Below are positions 37,037 through 48,821 of a DNA stretch of 64,000 bases, one piece after another. Position 1 is the first letter of the stretch, and every line of letters begins with the position of its first letter. A program made the translations under genes and the position numbers. Source of the DNA: Aeromonas dhakensis (GTDB taxonomy: Bacteria > Pseudomonadota > Gammaproteobacteria > Enterobacterales > Aeromonadaceae); the NCBI RefSeq assembly GCF_000820305.1, contig NZ_CDBH01000064.1, positions 124,001 to 188,000 of the forward strand, read 5' to 3'. Under the pieces are notes generated by a model, which ran no database searches, was not told the origin of the DNA, and worked only from the letters and a program-made list of their open reading frames with translations.

Positions 37037-37251
37037 TCCGGCTGTTCTCACCGTTTTCGCGCACCCCAGATGATGTCCGTGGCCTGCTCCTTGGCTTTTA
37101 TCTTCCCCACTCTGCGCCAGCTCTCACTCCGGGGAGCGGGGCGGGTGCAAGTTCCCTTTTCGTGATCCTCGGCGAAGTCGTTGCTGTCGAATTGGCATAG
37201 TATCTGGCCAGCATGAATCCCACCCAGGGTGGGAGCCAGGGGATTTACAAC

Positions 37252-39186
<1,935 letters not shown>

Positions 39187-39243
39187 GCCCGCAGCGGGTC
39201 GCCTGGCGGCCCCGCTTCACCGCGCCGCGACCGACAATCGCGG

Positions 39244-39320
39244 CGTTATCATTATGAGAATGTGGCCCCGCTTTCTATCAATTGGCAGGTGTCGGTGATA
39301 GCCGGACTGATAATTATCAG
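39244..39320. promoter_or_regulatory. Candidate activator-binding cluster upstream of ygeW
   Basis: Within the gene-free 428-bp spacer between ygeV and ygeW lie CGTTATCA at 39244-39251, TGATAG at 39296-39301 and the perfect 14-bp palindrome CTGATAATTATCAG at 39307-39320, flanked by GCCGG. The same TTATCA/TGATAA units recur before ygfK and xdhA. It lies about 190 bp upstream of the sigma-54 -12 element, the typical distance for an enhancer site. Confidence 0.6.
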
Positions 39321-39491
39321 GGCCGGCTTGGTCTCCTCTCACCCTATTCTCGCGCTATTTCAGCAGCGTTCAGCCATCAGCTTGAAAATAAGATATCTCA
39401 CCTGCCTTGGCGGGGCGCCATATAGCCTCAGGCTGTGCGCCGGCTCACATTCAAGAATCCTTTTCTGGTTATTTCCCGCTTATTTATGCGT

Positions 39492-39507
39492 TGGCACGCT
39501 TATTGAT
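39492..39507 (+). promoter_or_regulatory. Sigma-54 promoter of the ygeW operon
   Basis: TGGCACG-CTTA-TTGAT fits the consensus TGGCACR-N4-TTGCW with the exact 12-base spacing between GG and G; the only deviation is A for C at the -12 position. The transcript would begin near 39518, 97 nt before ygeW. Confidence 0.65.
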
Positions 39508-39614
39508 TGCCCTTATTTGACGCTGACCGATGAACTCACCCAATGGCCCTTGTTTCGGTGACCTGTGAGTGGAAGGGGAGCAATGCATTTCTCATCAACA
39601 GATTGGGGCTAACG

Positions 39615-40802
39615 ATGAAAGCAGTGAACCAGTTAATCAAAGAGATCAATGAACTCAAGTCCAACCTGCATGAAAAAGACTTCCTGCTGACCTGGGAGCA
39701 GACCCCTCAGGAGCTGGCGCTGGTGCTCAAACTGGCCGAGGCCCTCAAGGGACTGCGCGCCGAAAACATCGCCACCAAGCTGTTCAATACCGGTCTTGGC
39801 ATCTCGGTGTTTCGTGACAACTCCACCCGTACCCGTTTCTCCTACGCCTCCGCCCTCAACCTGCTCGGCCTGACCCAGCAGGATCTGGATGAAGGCAAGT
39901 CCCAGATTGCCCACGGCGAGACCGTCCGTGAAACCGCCAACATGATCTCCTTCTGCGCCGATGCCATCGGCATTCGCGACGACATGTACCTGGGGGCCGG
40001 CAACGCCTACATGCGTGAAGTGGGCGCCGCGCTTGACGAAGGGTTCGAGAAGGGAGTGCTGCCCCAGCGCCCGGCGCTGGTCAACCTGCAGTGCGACATT
40101 GATCACCCGACCCAGTCCATGGCTGATCTCGCCTGGTTGCAGGAGCACTTCGGCAGCCTGGAGAACCTCAAGGGCAAGAAGATTGCCATGACCTGGGCCT
40201 ACTCGCCGAGCTACGGCAAGCCGCTCTCCGTGCCGCAAGGCATCATCGGCCTGATGACCCGTTTTGGCATGGATGTGACCCTGGCCCACCCGGAGGGGTA
40301 TGACCTGATCCCGGACGTGATCGAAGTGGCCAAGGAGAATGCCAAGGCCTCCGGTGGCAGTTTCCGCCAGGTCACCTCCATGGCAGAGGCGTTCAAGGAT
40401 GCCGACATCGTCTATCCCAAGTCCTGGGCGCCCTATCAGGTGATGGAGCAGCGCACCGAGCTGCTGCGGGCCAACGACCACGCCGGCCTCAAGGAGCTGG
40501 AGCAGTATTGCCTGGCGCAGAACGCCAAGCACAAGGATTGGCACTGCACCGAAGAGATGATGGCCCTCACCAAGGGGGGCGAGGCGCTCTATATGCACTG
40601 CCTGCCGGCGGATATTTCCGGCGTCTCCTGCAAGGAAGGGGAAGTGAGTGAAGGGGTATTCGAGAAATACCGGATCGCCACCTACAAAGAGGCGAGCTGG
40701 AAGCCCTATATTATCGCCGCCATGATTGTCGCCCGTAAATTCTCGGCACCGGGTGCCGCCCTCGAAGGCTTGATAAAAGAGGCGCAAAAACGCGTCAAAT
40801 AA
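39615..40802 (+). CDS. ygeW: YgeW-like carbamoyltransferase
   Basis: A 395-residue member of the aspartate/ornithine carbamoyltransferase family. It retains the carbamoyl-phosphate motif FRDNSTRTRFSYASA near residue 72 and a variant of the second motif (HCLPAD near residue 325), but lacks the SMG loop of OTCase. The reaction in the island is not proven; it is thought to transfer the carbamoyl group off a ureido compound, giving carbamoyl phosphate for YqeA. The start at MKAVNQLIKEIN replaces a 24-codon extension with no family match. Confidence 0.88.
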   Translation: MKAVNQLIKEINELKSNLHEKDFLLTWEQTPQELALVLKLAEALKGLRAENIATKLFNTGLGISVFRDNSTRTRFSYASALNLLGLTQQDLDEGKSQIAHGETVRETANMISFCADAIGIRDDMYLGAGNAYMREVGAALDEGFEKGVLPQRPALVNLQCDIDHPTQSMADLAWLQEHFGSLENLKGKKIAMTWAYSPSYGKPLSVPQGIIGLMTRFGMDVTLAHPEGYDLIPDVIEVAKENAKASGGSFRQVTSMAEAFKDADIVYPKSWAPYQVMEQRTELLRANDHAGLKELEQYCLAQNAKHKDWHCTEEMMALTKGGEALYMHCLPADISGVSCKEGEVSEGVFEKYRIATYKEASWKPYIIAAMIVARKFSAPGAALEGLIKEAQKRVK

Positions 40803-40808
40803 TGGCTT

Positions 40809-40838
40809 GGCCGGGCGGGAAATAAGTCCCGTCCGGCC
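40809..40838 (+). repeat. Intercistronic stem-loop between ygeW and ygeX
   Basis: A 12-bp stem (GGCCGGGCGGGA with TCCCGTCCGGCC, one G-T pair) around a 6-nt loop. No T tract follows, so it is more likely an mRNA processing or stability element than a terminator. Confidence 0.6.
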
Positions 40839-40929
40839 GTCGTCATCACGCAATGATTGTCACGGGTTCTCTCCCCGGGGCGCTTTTCACTCGATGATCC
40901 CCGGCGAGATGACTCTTTGCGAGGTATTC

Positions 40930-42129
40930 ATGTCCCAATTTTCCCTGAAGATGGAAATTGCCGATAACCGTTTCTTTACCGGTGAGTCGCTGCCCCTGTT
41001 TTCCTGTGCCGAGGCGCAAAAGGCCCGCGCCTTTCATAAAAAACTGGCCGGTTATGAGCCCACCCCCCTGTGCGATCTGAAGGCGCTCGCTGGCTATATC
41101 GGGGTGAAGAACATCCTGGTGAAGGATGAGTCCAAACGCTTTGGCCTCAACGCCTTCAAGATGCTGGGTGGGGTCTACGCCATCGCCAACCTGCTCTGTG
41201 AAAAATACGGGGTGGCGGTCGAGGATTTCACCTTCGATCTCATCAAGCGCACCATCAAGGAGCCGATGACCTTCGCCACCACCACAGATGGCAACCACGG
41301 TCGTGGCGTCGCCTGGGCCGCCAAGCAGGTGGGTCAGCATGCGGTGGTCTACATGCCCAAGGGCTCTGCGCAAGAGCGAGTGGACCACATCCTGGCGCTG
41401 GGGGCCGAGTGCATCGTCACCGACATGAACTACGACGATACCGTGCGCCTGACCATGAAGATGGCCGAGGAGCGCGGCTGGTACATAGTGCAGGACACCG
41501 CCTGGGAGGGTTACACCAGGATCCCGACCTGGATCATGCAGGGCTACGCCACCCTGGCCGACGAAGCGGTCGAGCAGATGCAGGCCATGGGCATCAAGCA
41601 GCCCACCCACGTGCTGCTGCAGGCCGGGGTCGGGGCGCTGGCGGGCGGCGTGCTCGGTTATCTGGTGGACTGCTTCGGGGCGAAGAACCTGCACAGCATA
41701 GTCGTCGAGCCGGATCAGGCCGACTGCATCTACCGCTCCGGCGTGGCGGGGGAGATGGTCAACGTGGGGGGCGACATGCGCACCATCATGGCCGGTCTCG
41801 CCTGCGGCGAACCCAATCCCCTCGGCTGGCCGGTGCTGCGTGGCTGCACCACCCAGTTCATCTCCTGCCATGACAAGGTGTCGGCGCTCGGCATGCGGGT
41901 GCTCGGCAACCCCCTTGGCAATGACCCTCGCATCATCTCCGGCGAATCCGGTTCGGTCGGTACCGGTGTGCTGGCGGCGGTGCGCCACCACCCGGATCGC
42001 GCGGCGCTGATGGCCCGGCTGGGGCTGGATGAGCAGTCGGTGGTGCTGGTGATCAACACCGAAGGGGACACCGACGTGGCCCATTACCGGGAAGTGGTGT
42101 GGGAAGGCAAGCACCCTGCCTGCGGGTAA
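40930..42129 (+). CDS. ygeX: Diaminopropionate ammonia-lyase
   Basis: A 399-residue PLP enzyme that splits 2,3-diaminopropionate into pyruvate and two ammonia. The Schiff-base lysine is K77 in FGLNAFKMLGG, and D120 of TTDGNH, the second catalytic residue of the E. coli enzyme, is present. GESGSVGTG binds phosphate. It is close in sequence to E. coli YgeX across its length. GAGG is five bases upstream of the ATG. Confidence 0.96.
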   Translation: MSQFSLKMEIADNRFFTGESLPLFSCAEAQKARAFHKKLAGYEPTPLCDLKALAGYIGVKNILVKDESKRFGLNAFKMLGGVYAIANLLCEKYGVAVEDFTFDLIKRTIKEPMTFATTTDGNHGRGVAWAAKQVGQHAVVYMPKGSAQERVDHILALGAECIVTDMNYDDTVRLTMKMAEERGWYIVQDTAWEGYTRIPTWIMQGYATLADEAVEQMQAMGIKQPTHVLLQAGVGALAGGVLGYLVDCFGAKNLHSIVVEPDQADCIYRSGVAGEMVNVGGDMRTIMAGLACGEPNPLGWPVLRGCTTQFISCHDKVSALGMRVLGNPLGNDPRIISGESGSVGTGVLAAVRHHPDRAALMARLGLDEQSVVLVINTEGDTDVAHYREVVWEGKHPACG

Positions 42130-42246
42130 TCCCGCCTGCAAATGAAAGAGGCACGAATTGAAACAGGATGGTACCCGGCGGGTGCCATGACGAGTAGCGG
42201 GCGGGAGGCGCACTCCCGCACCCCAGGTTGGTTATGGAGAATCACA

Positions 42247-43464
42247 ATGAGCAAGCAAATTCCGTTTGAAATGGTGTTGGAGAAGGCCTACCAGTACAAG
42301 GCCGAGATGACTCAGTTCCTGCGCGACATGATCGCCATCCCGAGTGAGAGCTGCGATGAGGAGCGGGTGGTGCTGCGCATCAAGCAGGAGATGGAGAAGG
42401 TCGGCTTCGACAAGGTCGAGATCGACCCCATGGGCAACGTGCTGGGCTATATCGGCCACGGCCCGCACCTGATCGCCATGGATGCCCACATCGATACCGT
42501 GGGGGTCGGCAACATGGCCAACTGGACCTTCGATCCCTATGAGGGGATGGAAGATCACGAGATCATCGGCGGTCGCGGCGCCTCCGATCAGGAAGGGGGC
42601 ATGGCCTCCATGGTCTACGCCGGCAAGATCATCAAGGATCTGGGGCTGGAAGACGAGTACACCCTGCTGGTGACCGGCACCGTGCAGGAGGAGGACTGCG
42701 ACGGCCTCTGCTGGCAGTACATCATCGAGCAGAGCAAGATCCGCCCCGAGTTCGTGGTCAGTACCGAACCGACCGACTGCCAGATCTACCGTGGCCAGCG
42801 TGGTCGTATGGAGATCCGCGTCGAGGTGCAGGGGGTCAGCTGCCACGGCTCCGCGCCGGAGCGCGGTGACAACGCCATCTTCAAGATGGGCCCTATCCTC
42901 GGCGAATTGCAGGAACTCAGCCACAACCTCGGCCATGACGACTTCCTCGGCAAGGGCACCCTGACCGTCTCCGAGATCTTATTCACTTCGCCAAGCCGCT
43001 GCGCCGTGGCGGACAGCTGCGCCGTCTCCATCGACCGCCGTCTCACCTGGGGCGAGACCTGGCAAGGGGCGCTCGACGAGATCCGCGCCCTGCCTGCGGT
43101 GCAAGCCGCCGGTGCCGAGGTCTCCATGTACCAGTACGACCGTCCGGCCTACACCGGCTTGGTCTACCCGACCGAGTGCTACTTCCCGACCTGGAAGGTG
43201 GAAGAGGATCACATCACCGTCAAAACCCTCTCCAAGGCGTACACCCAGCTGTTCAACAAGGCGCCGGTGGTGGACAAGTGGACCTTCTCGACCAATGGGG
43301 TCTCCATCATGGGTCGTCACGGCATCCCGGTCATCGGCTTTGGCCCGGGTAAAGAGCCGGAGGCCCACGCGCCGAACGAGAAGACCTGGAAGGAGCATCT
43401 GGTCAAGTGCGCCGCCATGTACGCCGTGATCCCCATGCTCTATCTGGCCGAGCTGGACAAGTAA
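42247..43464 (+). CDS. ygeY: YgeY-like M20-family metallohydrolase
   Basis: A 405-residue M20 peptidase-family amidohydrolase with metal ligands in [10 protein letters not shown] (His/Asp near residue 80), [10 protein letters not shown] (Asp), VQEEDCDG (catalytic Glu) and PEAHAPNE (C-terminal His). Substrate in the island is probably a ureido or amide intermediate; this is inferred. The start at MSKQIPFEM has GGAG upstream and matches the E. coli N-terminus. Confidence 0.9.
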   Translation: MSKQIPFEMVLEKAYQYKAEMTQFLRDMIAIPSESCDEERVVLRIKQEMEKVGFDKVEIDPMGNVLGYIGHGPHLIAMDAHIDTVGVGNMANWTFDPYEGMEDHEIIGGRGASDQEGGMASMVYAGKIIKDLGLEDEYTLLVTGTVQEEDCDGLCWQYIIEQSKIRPEFVVSTEPTDCQIYRGQRGRMEIRVEVQGVSCHGSAPERGDNAIFKMGPILGELQELSHNLGHDDFLGKGTLTVSEILFTSPSRCAVADSCAVSIDRRLTWGETWQGALDEIRALPAVQAAGAEVSMYQYDRPAYTGLVYPTECYFPTWKVEEDHITVKTLSKAYTQLFNKAPVVDKWTFSTNGVSIMGRHGIPVIGFGPGKEPEAHAPNEKTWKEHLVKCAAMYAVIPMLYLAELDK

Positions 43465-43471
43465 GGGGTCT

Positions 43472-43501
43472 GCCGGGCGGTGACTGCCATCGCCGCCCGG
43501 C
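43472..43501 (+). repeat. Intercistronic stem-loop between ygeY and hyuA
   Basis: Perfect 9-bp stem GCCGGGCGG / CCGCCCGGC with a 12-nt loop, lying just after the ygeY stop with no T tract. Confidence 0.5.
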
Positions 43502-43583
43502 TGTGGCAAGTGTGGCAAGTGCCCCGTCTGTGTTGAGGCGGGGCCTTGCTGTTTGAAGCGATCGGATGTTCGAGGTGGTGGGG

Positions 43584-45008
43584 ATGAAACGGCTGATCAA
43601 GAACGGTGTGCTGGTCGATGCACAGGGTGAATATCGTCAGGATCTGCTGATCGAAAACGGGGTGATCCTTGAGCGCGCCGCCGCTATCGAGCCCGATGGC
43701 GAGACCGAGCTGATCGATGCCAGTGGCTGCTACGTGATGCCGGGGGGGATCGACGTCCATACCCACTTCAACATAGATGTCGGCATTGCCCGCAGTTGCG
43801 ATGACTTTTTCAGCGGTACCCGTGCCGCCGCCTGTGGTGGCACCACCACCATCGTCGATCACATGGGATTTGGCCCGGCGGGGTGCAACCTGCATCACCA
43901 GCTGGCCCGCTATCACGACTATGCCGCCACACAGGCGGTGGTCGATTACAGCTTTCACGGGGTTGTCCAGCATGTGGATGATGCCATCCTCCACGAGATG
44001 ACCGCCATGGTGCAGGAGGAGGGGATCAGCAGCTTCAAGCTCTATCTCACCTACCAGTACAAGCTGGGTGATCACGACGTGCTGCGCGCCCTGGCCCGCC
44101 TCAAGGAGGTGGGGGCGCTTGCCACCGTCCACCCCGAGAACGATGCCGCCATCGCGGCGCGCCGTGCGGCCCTGCTGGCCGCCGGCCACTGTGAACCCTG
44201 GTATCACCCGCAAAGCCGCCCACTGGAGTGCGAGGCGGAGGCCATCGCCCGGATGATCAATCTGGCGGGGCTCGCGGGCAATGCGCCGCTCTATATCGTC
44301 CATCTCTCCAATGGCTTGGGGCTGGAGTACCTCAAGCTGGCGCGCCGTCAGGGGCAGCCGGTCTGGGTGGAGACCTGCCCGCAATACTTGCTGCTCGATG
44401 AGCAGTGTTATTACAAGGAGAACGGGGTCGACTATCTGCTGAGTCCGCCGCTGCGTGGGCGTAGCGAGCAGGACAAGCTGTGGGTCGGCATCGCTGCCGG
44501 CGACATCGACGTGGTGGCGACCGATCACTGCAACTTCTCCCACGTCCAGCGCATGACCCTCTCCGGCGGCGATTTCAGCCGCTGCCCCAACGGCTTGCCT
44601 GGGGTCGAAAACCGGATGCTGCTGCTGTTTGCCCACGGAGTGCTCGGCGGGCGCATCTCGCCGTCGCGCTTCGTGGCCCTCACCAGCGCCAACCCGGCGC
44701 GCCTGTTTGGCCTCTGGCCGCGCAAGGGCAACCTGCAACTGGGGTCTGACGCCGATCTGGTGGTGATGGATCCCCGTGGCGAGACACTGATCCGTCACGC
44801 CGCGCTACACGACAACGGTGACTACAGCCCCTACGAGGGAATGCGCTGCCCCGGTCGGATCAGGCTGACCCTGAGCCGCGGCGAGATCGTCGCCCGCGAT
44901 GGCGAGTTTCTGGGGCAACGCGGTCACGGCCGCTTTCTGGCCAGAGCGCCCTTTGACCCGGCCTTGGCACCGGAGCTGCACTCGCCTTGCCCCGTGGTGG
45001 CAGGCTGA
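43584..45008 (+). CDS. hyuA: D-hydantoinase/dihydropyrimidinase HyuA
   Basis: A 474-residue cyclic amidohydrolase. It retains the binuclear-metal features of the family: DVHTHFN near residue 58, SSFKLYLTYQY with the lysine that becomes carboxylated near residue 150, VHPEND near residue 180, VHLSNG near residue 235, and TDHC near residue 310. The preferred ATG has GAGGTGGTGGGG upstream; another ATG is 6 codons earlier. Its place in the island suggests opening a ureide ring. Confidence 0.93.
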   Translation: MKRLIKNGVLVDAQGEYRQDLLIENGVILERAAAIEPDGETELIDASGCYVMPGGIDVHTHFNIDVGIARSCDDFFSGTRAAACGGTTTIVDHMGFGPAGCNLHHQLARYHDYAATQAVVDYSFHGVVQHVDDAILHEMTAMVQEEGISSFKLYLTYQYKLGDHDVLRALARLKEVGALATVHPENDAAIAARRAALLAAGHCEPWYHPQSRPLECEAEAIARMINLAGLAGNAPLYIVHLSNGLGLEYLKLARRQGQPVWVETCPQYLLLDEQCYYKENGVDYLLSPPLRGRSEQDKLWVGIAAGDIDVVATDHCNFSHVQRMTLSGGDFSRCPNGLPGVENRMLLLFAHGVLGGRISPSRFVALTSANPARLFGLWPRKGNLQLGSDADLVVMDPRGETLIRHAALHDNGDYSPYEGMRCPGRIRLTLSRGEIVARDGEFLGQRGHGRFLARAPFDPALAPELHSPCPVVAG

Positions 45009-45103
45009 CAATCCGTTCGAAACAGGCTGACCCGCAAGCTTATGTGCACAACGAAAGGTGGGCCGGTATCGCGCCGGCTTGTCCCCTCACTGGAGATAAC
45101 AAG

Positions 45104-46036
45104 ATGAAACAGCGAATCGTACTGGCCCTTGGTGGCAATGCGCTGGGCAACAACCTGCCCGAGCAGATGAAGGCGGTGCAGAGCACGGCGGGCACCATTG
45201 CCGACCTGATTGCCCAGGGGCACGAGGTGGTGGTGACCCATGGCAACGGCCCGCAGGTGGGGATGATCCAGCAGGCGTTCGAGGTGGCGGCCCGCCACGA
45301 TCCCAAGGCGCCCCATCTGCCCATGTCGGTCTGTGTGGCCCTGAGTCAGGGTTATATCGGTTATGACCTGCAAAACGCCCTGCGCGAGGCCTTGCTGGAG
45401 CGCGGCATCCACAAGCCGGTCGCCACCCTGGTGACCCAGGTGGAGGTTGACAAGAAGGATCCCGCCTTCCTCGACCCGAGCAAGCCCATCGGCGGCTTCT
45501 TCAGCAAGGAGGAGGCCGAGGTATTGATGGCCAGGGGCGAGCGGCTCAAAGAGGATGCCGGTCGCGGCTATCGCCGGGTGGTGGCATCTCCCAAACCCAT
45601 CGATATCATCGAGAAAGAGACCGTCTCTGCCATGCTGGCCGCCGGTCAGGTGGTGATCACCGTCGGTGGCGGCGGCATTCCGGTGCTGCGGGAGGGCAAT
45701 CACCTGCGCGGTGCCAGCGCGGTGATCGACAAGGATTGGGCCAGTGCCAGGCTGGCGGAGCTCATCGATGCCGACATGCTGATCATCCTTACCGCGGTGG
45801 AGAAGGTCGCCATCAACTTCGGCAAGCCCGAGGTGCAGTGGCTCGATACCCTGAGCGTGGCCGATGCCAACAGCTTTATCGCCCAGGGGCAGTTTGCCAA
45901 AGGCTCCATGCTGCCCAAGGTGGAGGCGGCGCTCTCGTTCGCCACCTCCATGGCGGGGCGCAAATCCCTGATCACCCTGCTGGAGAAGGCCGCCGATGGC
46001 ATTGCCGGCAAGACCGGCACCCTGATAAGCCAGTAG
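45104..46036 (+). CDS. yqeA: Carbamate kinase
   Basis: A 310-residue carbamate kinase, making ATP from carbamoyl phosphate and ADP. Signatures include [38 protein letters not shown] and [20 protein letters not shown] precedes the ATG. With YgeW it would give substrate-level phosphorylation, the energy-yielding end of the island. Confidence 0.95.
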   Translation: MKQRIVLALGGNALGNNLPEQMKAVQSTAGTIADLIAQGHEVVVTHGNGPQVGMIQQAFEVAARHDPKAPHLPMSVCVALSQGYIGYDLQNALREALLERGIHKPVATLVTQVEVDKKDPAFLDPSKPIGGFFSKEEAEVLMARGERLKEDAGRGYRRVVASPKPIDIIEKETVSAMLAAGQVVITVGGGGIPVLREGNHLRGASAVIDKDWASARLAELIDADMLIILTAVEKVAINFGKPEVQWLDTLSVADANSFIAQGQFAKGSMLPKVEAALSFATSMAGRKSLITLLEKAADGIAGKTGTLISQ

Positions 46037-46057
46037 GAGCGAGCAAGGTTGTAACCT

Positions 46058-46077
46058 GGGGGCCGTAGGCCCCCTTT
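46058..46077 (+). terminator. Likely terminator of the ygeW-to-yqeA operon
   Basis: GGGGGCC / GGCCCCC stem with 3-nt loop followed by TTTCTG about 20 nt after the yqeA stop. The short T tract makes it moderate. Confidence 0.5.
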
Positions 46078-46214
46078 CTGTTGGTTGGTGCAGGGGGTTG
46101 GCAGAGGGATGCATGGGCCGGCCAGCTCTTATCTGCGGTGGGCAGGGGGACGGCAGAGGAGTAAGATGGCGCCCCGAATGGCGGACGCACCGGCCGCAGC
46201 AACAAGGCAGCACA

Positions 46215-47138
46215 ATGAATAGCAAGTTGAACATGGCGGCGCTGGGGGGATTGGTCCTGCTCACCGCCATCTGGAGTTACAGCTGGATCGTGATGAAGCA
46301 GGTGATGCTCTACGCGGGGGCGTTCGAGTTTACCGCCCTGCGCTGCCTGTGCGGATCCCTGGTGTTGCTGCTGGTGCAGTGCCTGCGTGGCCGCCGTTAT
46401 CTCAAACCCACCCCGTTTCGCTATACCCTCGCCATCGCCCTGTTCCAGACCTGCGGCATGGTGGGATTGGCCCAGTGGGCGCTCATCAGCGGCGGGGCGG
46501 GCAAGGTGGCCATTCTGAGTTACACCATGCCGTTCTGGGTGGTGATCTTCGCGGCGCTCTTTCTGGGTGAACGGATGCGCAAGCTCCACTATCTGGCGGT
46601 TGGGGTGGCGGCCTGCGGCCTGCTGTTGGTGATCGAGCCCTGGCAGCTACATCTGGATTCCATGAAGAGCGCGCTGCTGGGCATGGCCTCCGGCATCTGC
46701 TGGGGGATCAGCGCCATCATCGCCAAGCGGATGTATGCTCGCCACCCTGCGGTGGATCTGATGTCCCTCACCACCTGGCAGATGATCTACGCCACCCTGG
46801 TGATGGCATTGGTGGCGGCCCTGGTGCCGGAGCGACCCATCGACTGGCAGCCCTATGTATTTGGTGCGCTCGCCTACAGCGCCATCTTCGCCACGGCGCT
46901 GGCCTGGAGCCTCTGGTTGTTCGTGCTGAAAAAGCTGCCGGCGGGGATCGCCGGGCTCAGCACCCTGGCGGTGCCGGTGAGCGGCGTGCTGCTCTCCTGG
47001 TGGCTGCTGGGGGAAAACCCGGGGCCGGTGGAAGGGAGCGGCATCGCCCTTATCGTGCTGGCGCTCATCGTTATCAGCCGCAAGGGCAAGCGCTCTGTGG
47101 TGTCGGTGGTGGGGGAGACCCGGGTCAAGCAGGGCTAA
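46215..47138 (+). CDS. EamA/DMT-family transporter
   Basis: A 307-residue, ten-helix EamA-type exporter with two repeats, the first starting [24 protein letters not shown] and the second [21 protein letters not shown]. It has no counterpart at this position in the E. coli cluster, so it appears to be an addition here. Substrate unknown. AAGG precedes the ATG. It converges on yqeB across a shared terminator. Confidence 0.88.
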   Translation: MNSKLNMAALGGLVLLTAIWSYSWIVMKQVMLYAGAFEFTALRCLCGSLVLLLVQCLRGRRYLKPTPFRYTLAIALFQTCGMVGLAQWALISGGAGKVAILSYTMPFWVVIFAALFLGERMRKLHYLAVGVAACGLLLVIEPWQLHLDSMKSALLGMASGICWGISAIIAKRMYARHPAVDLMSLTTWQMIYATLVMALVAALVPERPIDWQPYVFGALAYSAIFATALAWSLWLFVLKKLPAGIAGLSTLAVPVSGVLLSWWLLGENPGPVEGSGIALIVLALIVISRKGKRSVVSVVGETRVKQG

Positions 47139-47159
47139 GCCGATTGCCGGCAAAGAGAT

Positions 47160-47191
47160 AAAAAGGGCCCGCCATCATGGCGGGCCCTTCT
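47160..47191. terminator. Terminator between DMT gene and yqeB
   Basis: AAGGGCCCGCC / GGCGGGCCCTT stem. The minus-strand side has TTTTTATC, so it is strongest for yqeB. Confidence 0.8.
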
Positions 47192-47209
47192 GGTTTTAAG
47201 AACACTCTC

Positions 47210-48802
47210 TTATCTGCGCTGGGCCAGATGCATCATGGCCTCCAGCACGGCGCCGCCGATGGCGCGTGCCTTGTCAGAGACGGTAGTGGGATCGGCCCGC
47301 TCGCCCCTGGGGTCGATGTCACCGATCTTGAAGCCGACGGTCACCTCGATGCCATCGCTGAGCAATCCCCGTACCATGCCGGAGAGCGGCGCTATGATGG
47401 GGGCGTCCCCCACATGGGCGATCACGTCCCCCTCCTGCACCAGATCGCCGAGCCTGATCAGGCTCTTCATCACCCCGGCGACAGGGGCGCGTACCACCCG
47501 GCGGGCGGAGTGCCCCTCGATCACCCCGGGAATGCCGGTATTGGGCTGGGCAGGGCCCTGATAGATGACCCGGCCCAGATGGTGGCCGCGGTTGGTCTCA
47601 ATGACCGCATCGCAGTCGCGACCCGCCTCAAAACCCGGGCCAAGGGCCACCGTGATGGGGGCCATCTCCCTGTGGGTGCCGAGATTCTGCTTGGCGAGGA
47701 TGGCATCCACCAGATAGCGGGGCTTGAGTTCGGCAAGGGTGGCGCAGTCGGGGTCAACCAGCAGCGGTATGACGCCCAGATCCAGCTGCTCGAACGCCTG
47801 CTCGACGCTCTCCACCCGCTTGGCTCGCACTCCTTCGACGCGGGTTTCACCGTCGAACATCCCCTGGGCGAAGGCGACGGTGCGGCGGATCACTGTGGGT
47901 TTGTCGAGATCCAGCATCACCACCTTGAAACCGGCATGGTAGAGGCGCAGCGCCACCCCGGTGGCGATATCGCCGGAGCCACGCATCACCACCAGCTGAT
48001 CCCGCTTGAGGCGCACGTCATCCTGCATCAGACCACCCGCTTTACCGTTTTTCACCTGCAGCAGCTCGGCGAGGATGCTGATGGCGATCTCCTCGGGGGT
48101 TTCGGCACCTATGTTGTAGCCGATGGGGGCGTGCAGCCGCTGCAGTTGCTCTTGGCTCACCCCTTGCTGGCGCAGGGCCTGGGTGAAGGTCTGCACCTTG
48201 CGCTTGCTGGCGAGCAGCCCCAGATAGGCGAGGGGACGGCTGATGAGCCGCTCCAGCGCCTCCTTGTCCTGGTGGTTGGTGGCGATGATGACGAAGTTGG
48301 CGGGCTCGATGGCCAGCGCCTCGATCACCGCGCTGATGGTGTCGGCCTGCACCAGATGGGTACCGGCCGGGAAGCGATCTGGGCTGAGGCTCCCCTCGAA
48401 GCAATCCCCCACATGGATATCAAAGCCGAGCGGCGCCGCGGCATGGGCCAGTGCCCGGTTGACGTGGCCGGCGCCGATCAATACCAGACGTGGGCGCAGG
48501 CCGTAGACGTCGATATAGACCGACATGGCGCCGCCGCAATCCGAGCCCACAGCATGTTCGCCGTTGCGGGCCATCCGACCGTGGAAGATGCGCGGTTTGC
48601 GCTCGGCAATGGCGGCCATCGCTTCTTCTATCACCAGCCGCTCTATCATGCCGCCGCCTATGGTGCCGAGGATCCGGCCATCGGCCATCACCAGCATCTG
48701 GGCCTGATGGCGCGGGGTGGAGCCCCGGCTCTCGATGATCTGGGCCATGGCAAAGGGGGTGTTCTCCTGCTCCAGTCGGGCAGCGTGTGCAAACAGATTC
48801 AT
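47210..48802 (-). CDS. yqeB: YqeB, selenium-dependent molybdenum hydroxylase accessory protein
   Basis: A 530-residue two-part protein. The N-terminal half is XdhC/CoxI-like (AQIIESRGSTPRHQAQML, GTIGGGMIER, SDCGGAMSVYID, LVLIGAGHVNRAL). The C-terminal half is the EF2563/YqeB family (LVVMRGSGDIATGVALRLYHAGFKV near residue 270 and GMVRGLLSDGIEV near residue 470). These proteins are diagnostic of Mo hydroxylases that carry labile selenium. GAGGTACC precedes the ATG, and yqeC ends 19 nt upstream. Confidence 0.93.
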   Translation of the reverse strand: MNLFAHAARLEQENTPFAMAQIIESRGSTPRHQAQMLVMADGRILGTIGGGMIERLVIEEAMAAIAERKPRIFHGRMARNGEHAVGSDCGGAMSVYIDVYGLRPRLVLIGAGHVNRALAHAAAPLGFDIHVGDCFEGSLSPDRFPAGTHLVQADTISAVIEALAIEPANFVIIATNHQDKEALERLISRPLAYLGLLASKRKVQTFTQALRQQGVSQEQLQRLHAPIGYNIGAETPEEIAISILAELLQVKNGKAGGLMQDDVRLKRDQLVVMRGSGDIATGVALRLYHAGFKVVMLDLDKPTVIRRTVAFAQGMFDGETRVEGVRAKRVESVEQAFEQLDLGVIPLLVDPDCATLAELKPRYLVDAILAKQNLGTHREMAPITVALGPGFEAGRDCDAVIETNRGHHLGRVIYQGPAQPNTGIPGVIEGHSARRVVRAPVAGVMKSLIRLGDLVQEGDVIAHVGDAPIIAPLSGMVRGLLSDGIEVTVGFKIGDIDPRGERADPTTVSDKARAIGGAVLEAMMHLAQRR

Positions 48803-48821
48803 AAGGTACCTCGTATCATCC

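Noticed and set aside
37193-37210. TTGGCATAGTATCTGGC as a sigma-54 promoter of ygeV
   Set aside because: The -12 box is CTGG rather than TTGC. Left as unassigned.
39491-39510. TTGGCACGCTTATTGATTGC read with TTGC as the -12 box
   Set aside because: The spacing from GG to GC would be 16. The canonical 12-base spacing falls on TTGA, so the promoter is assigned there.
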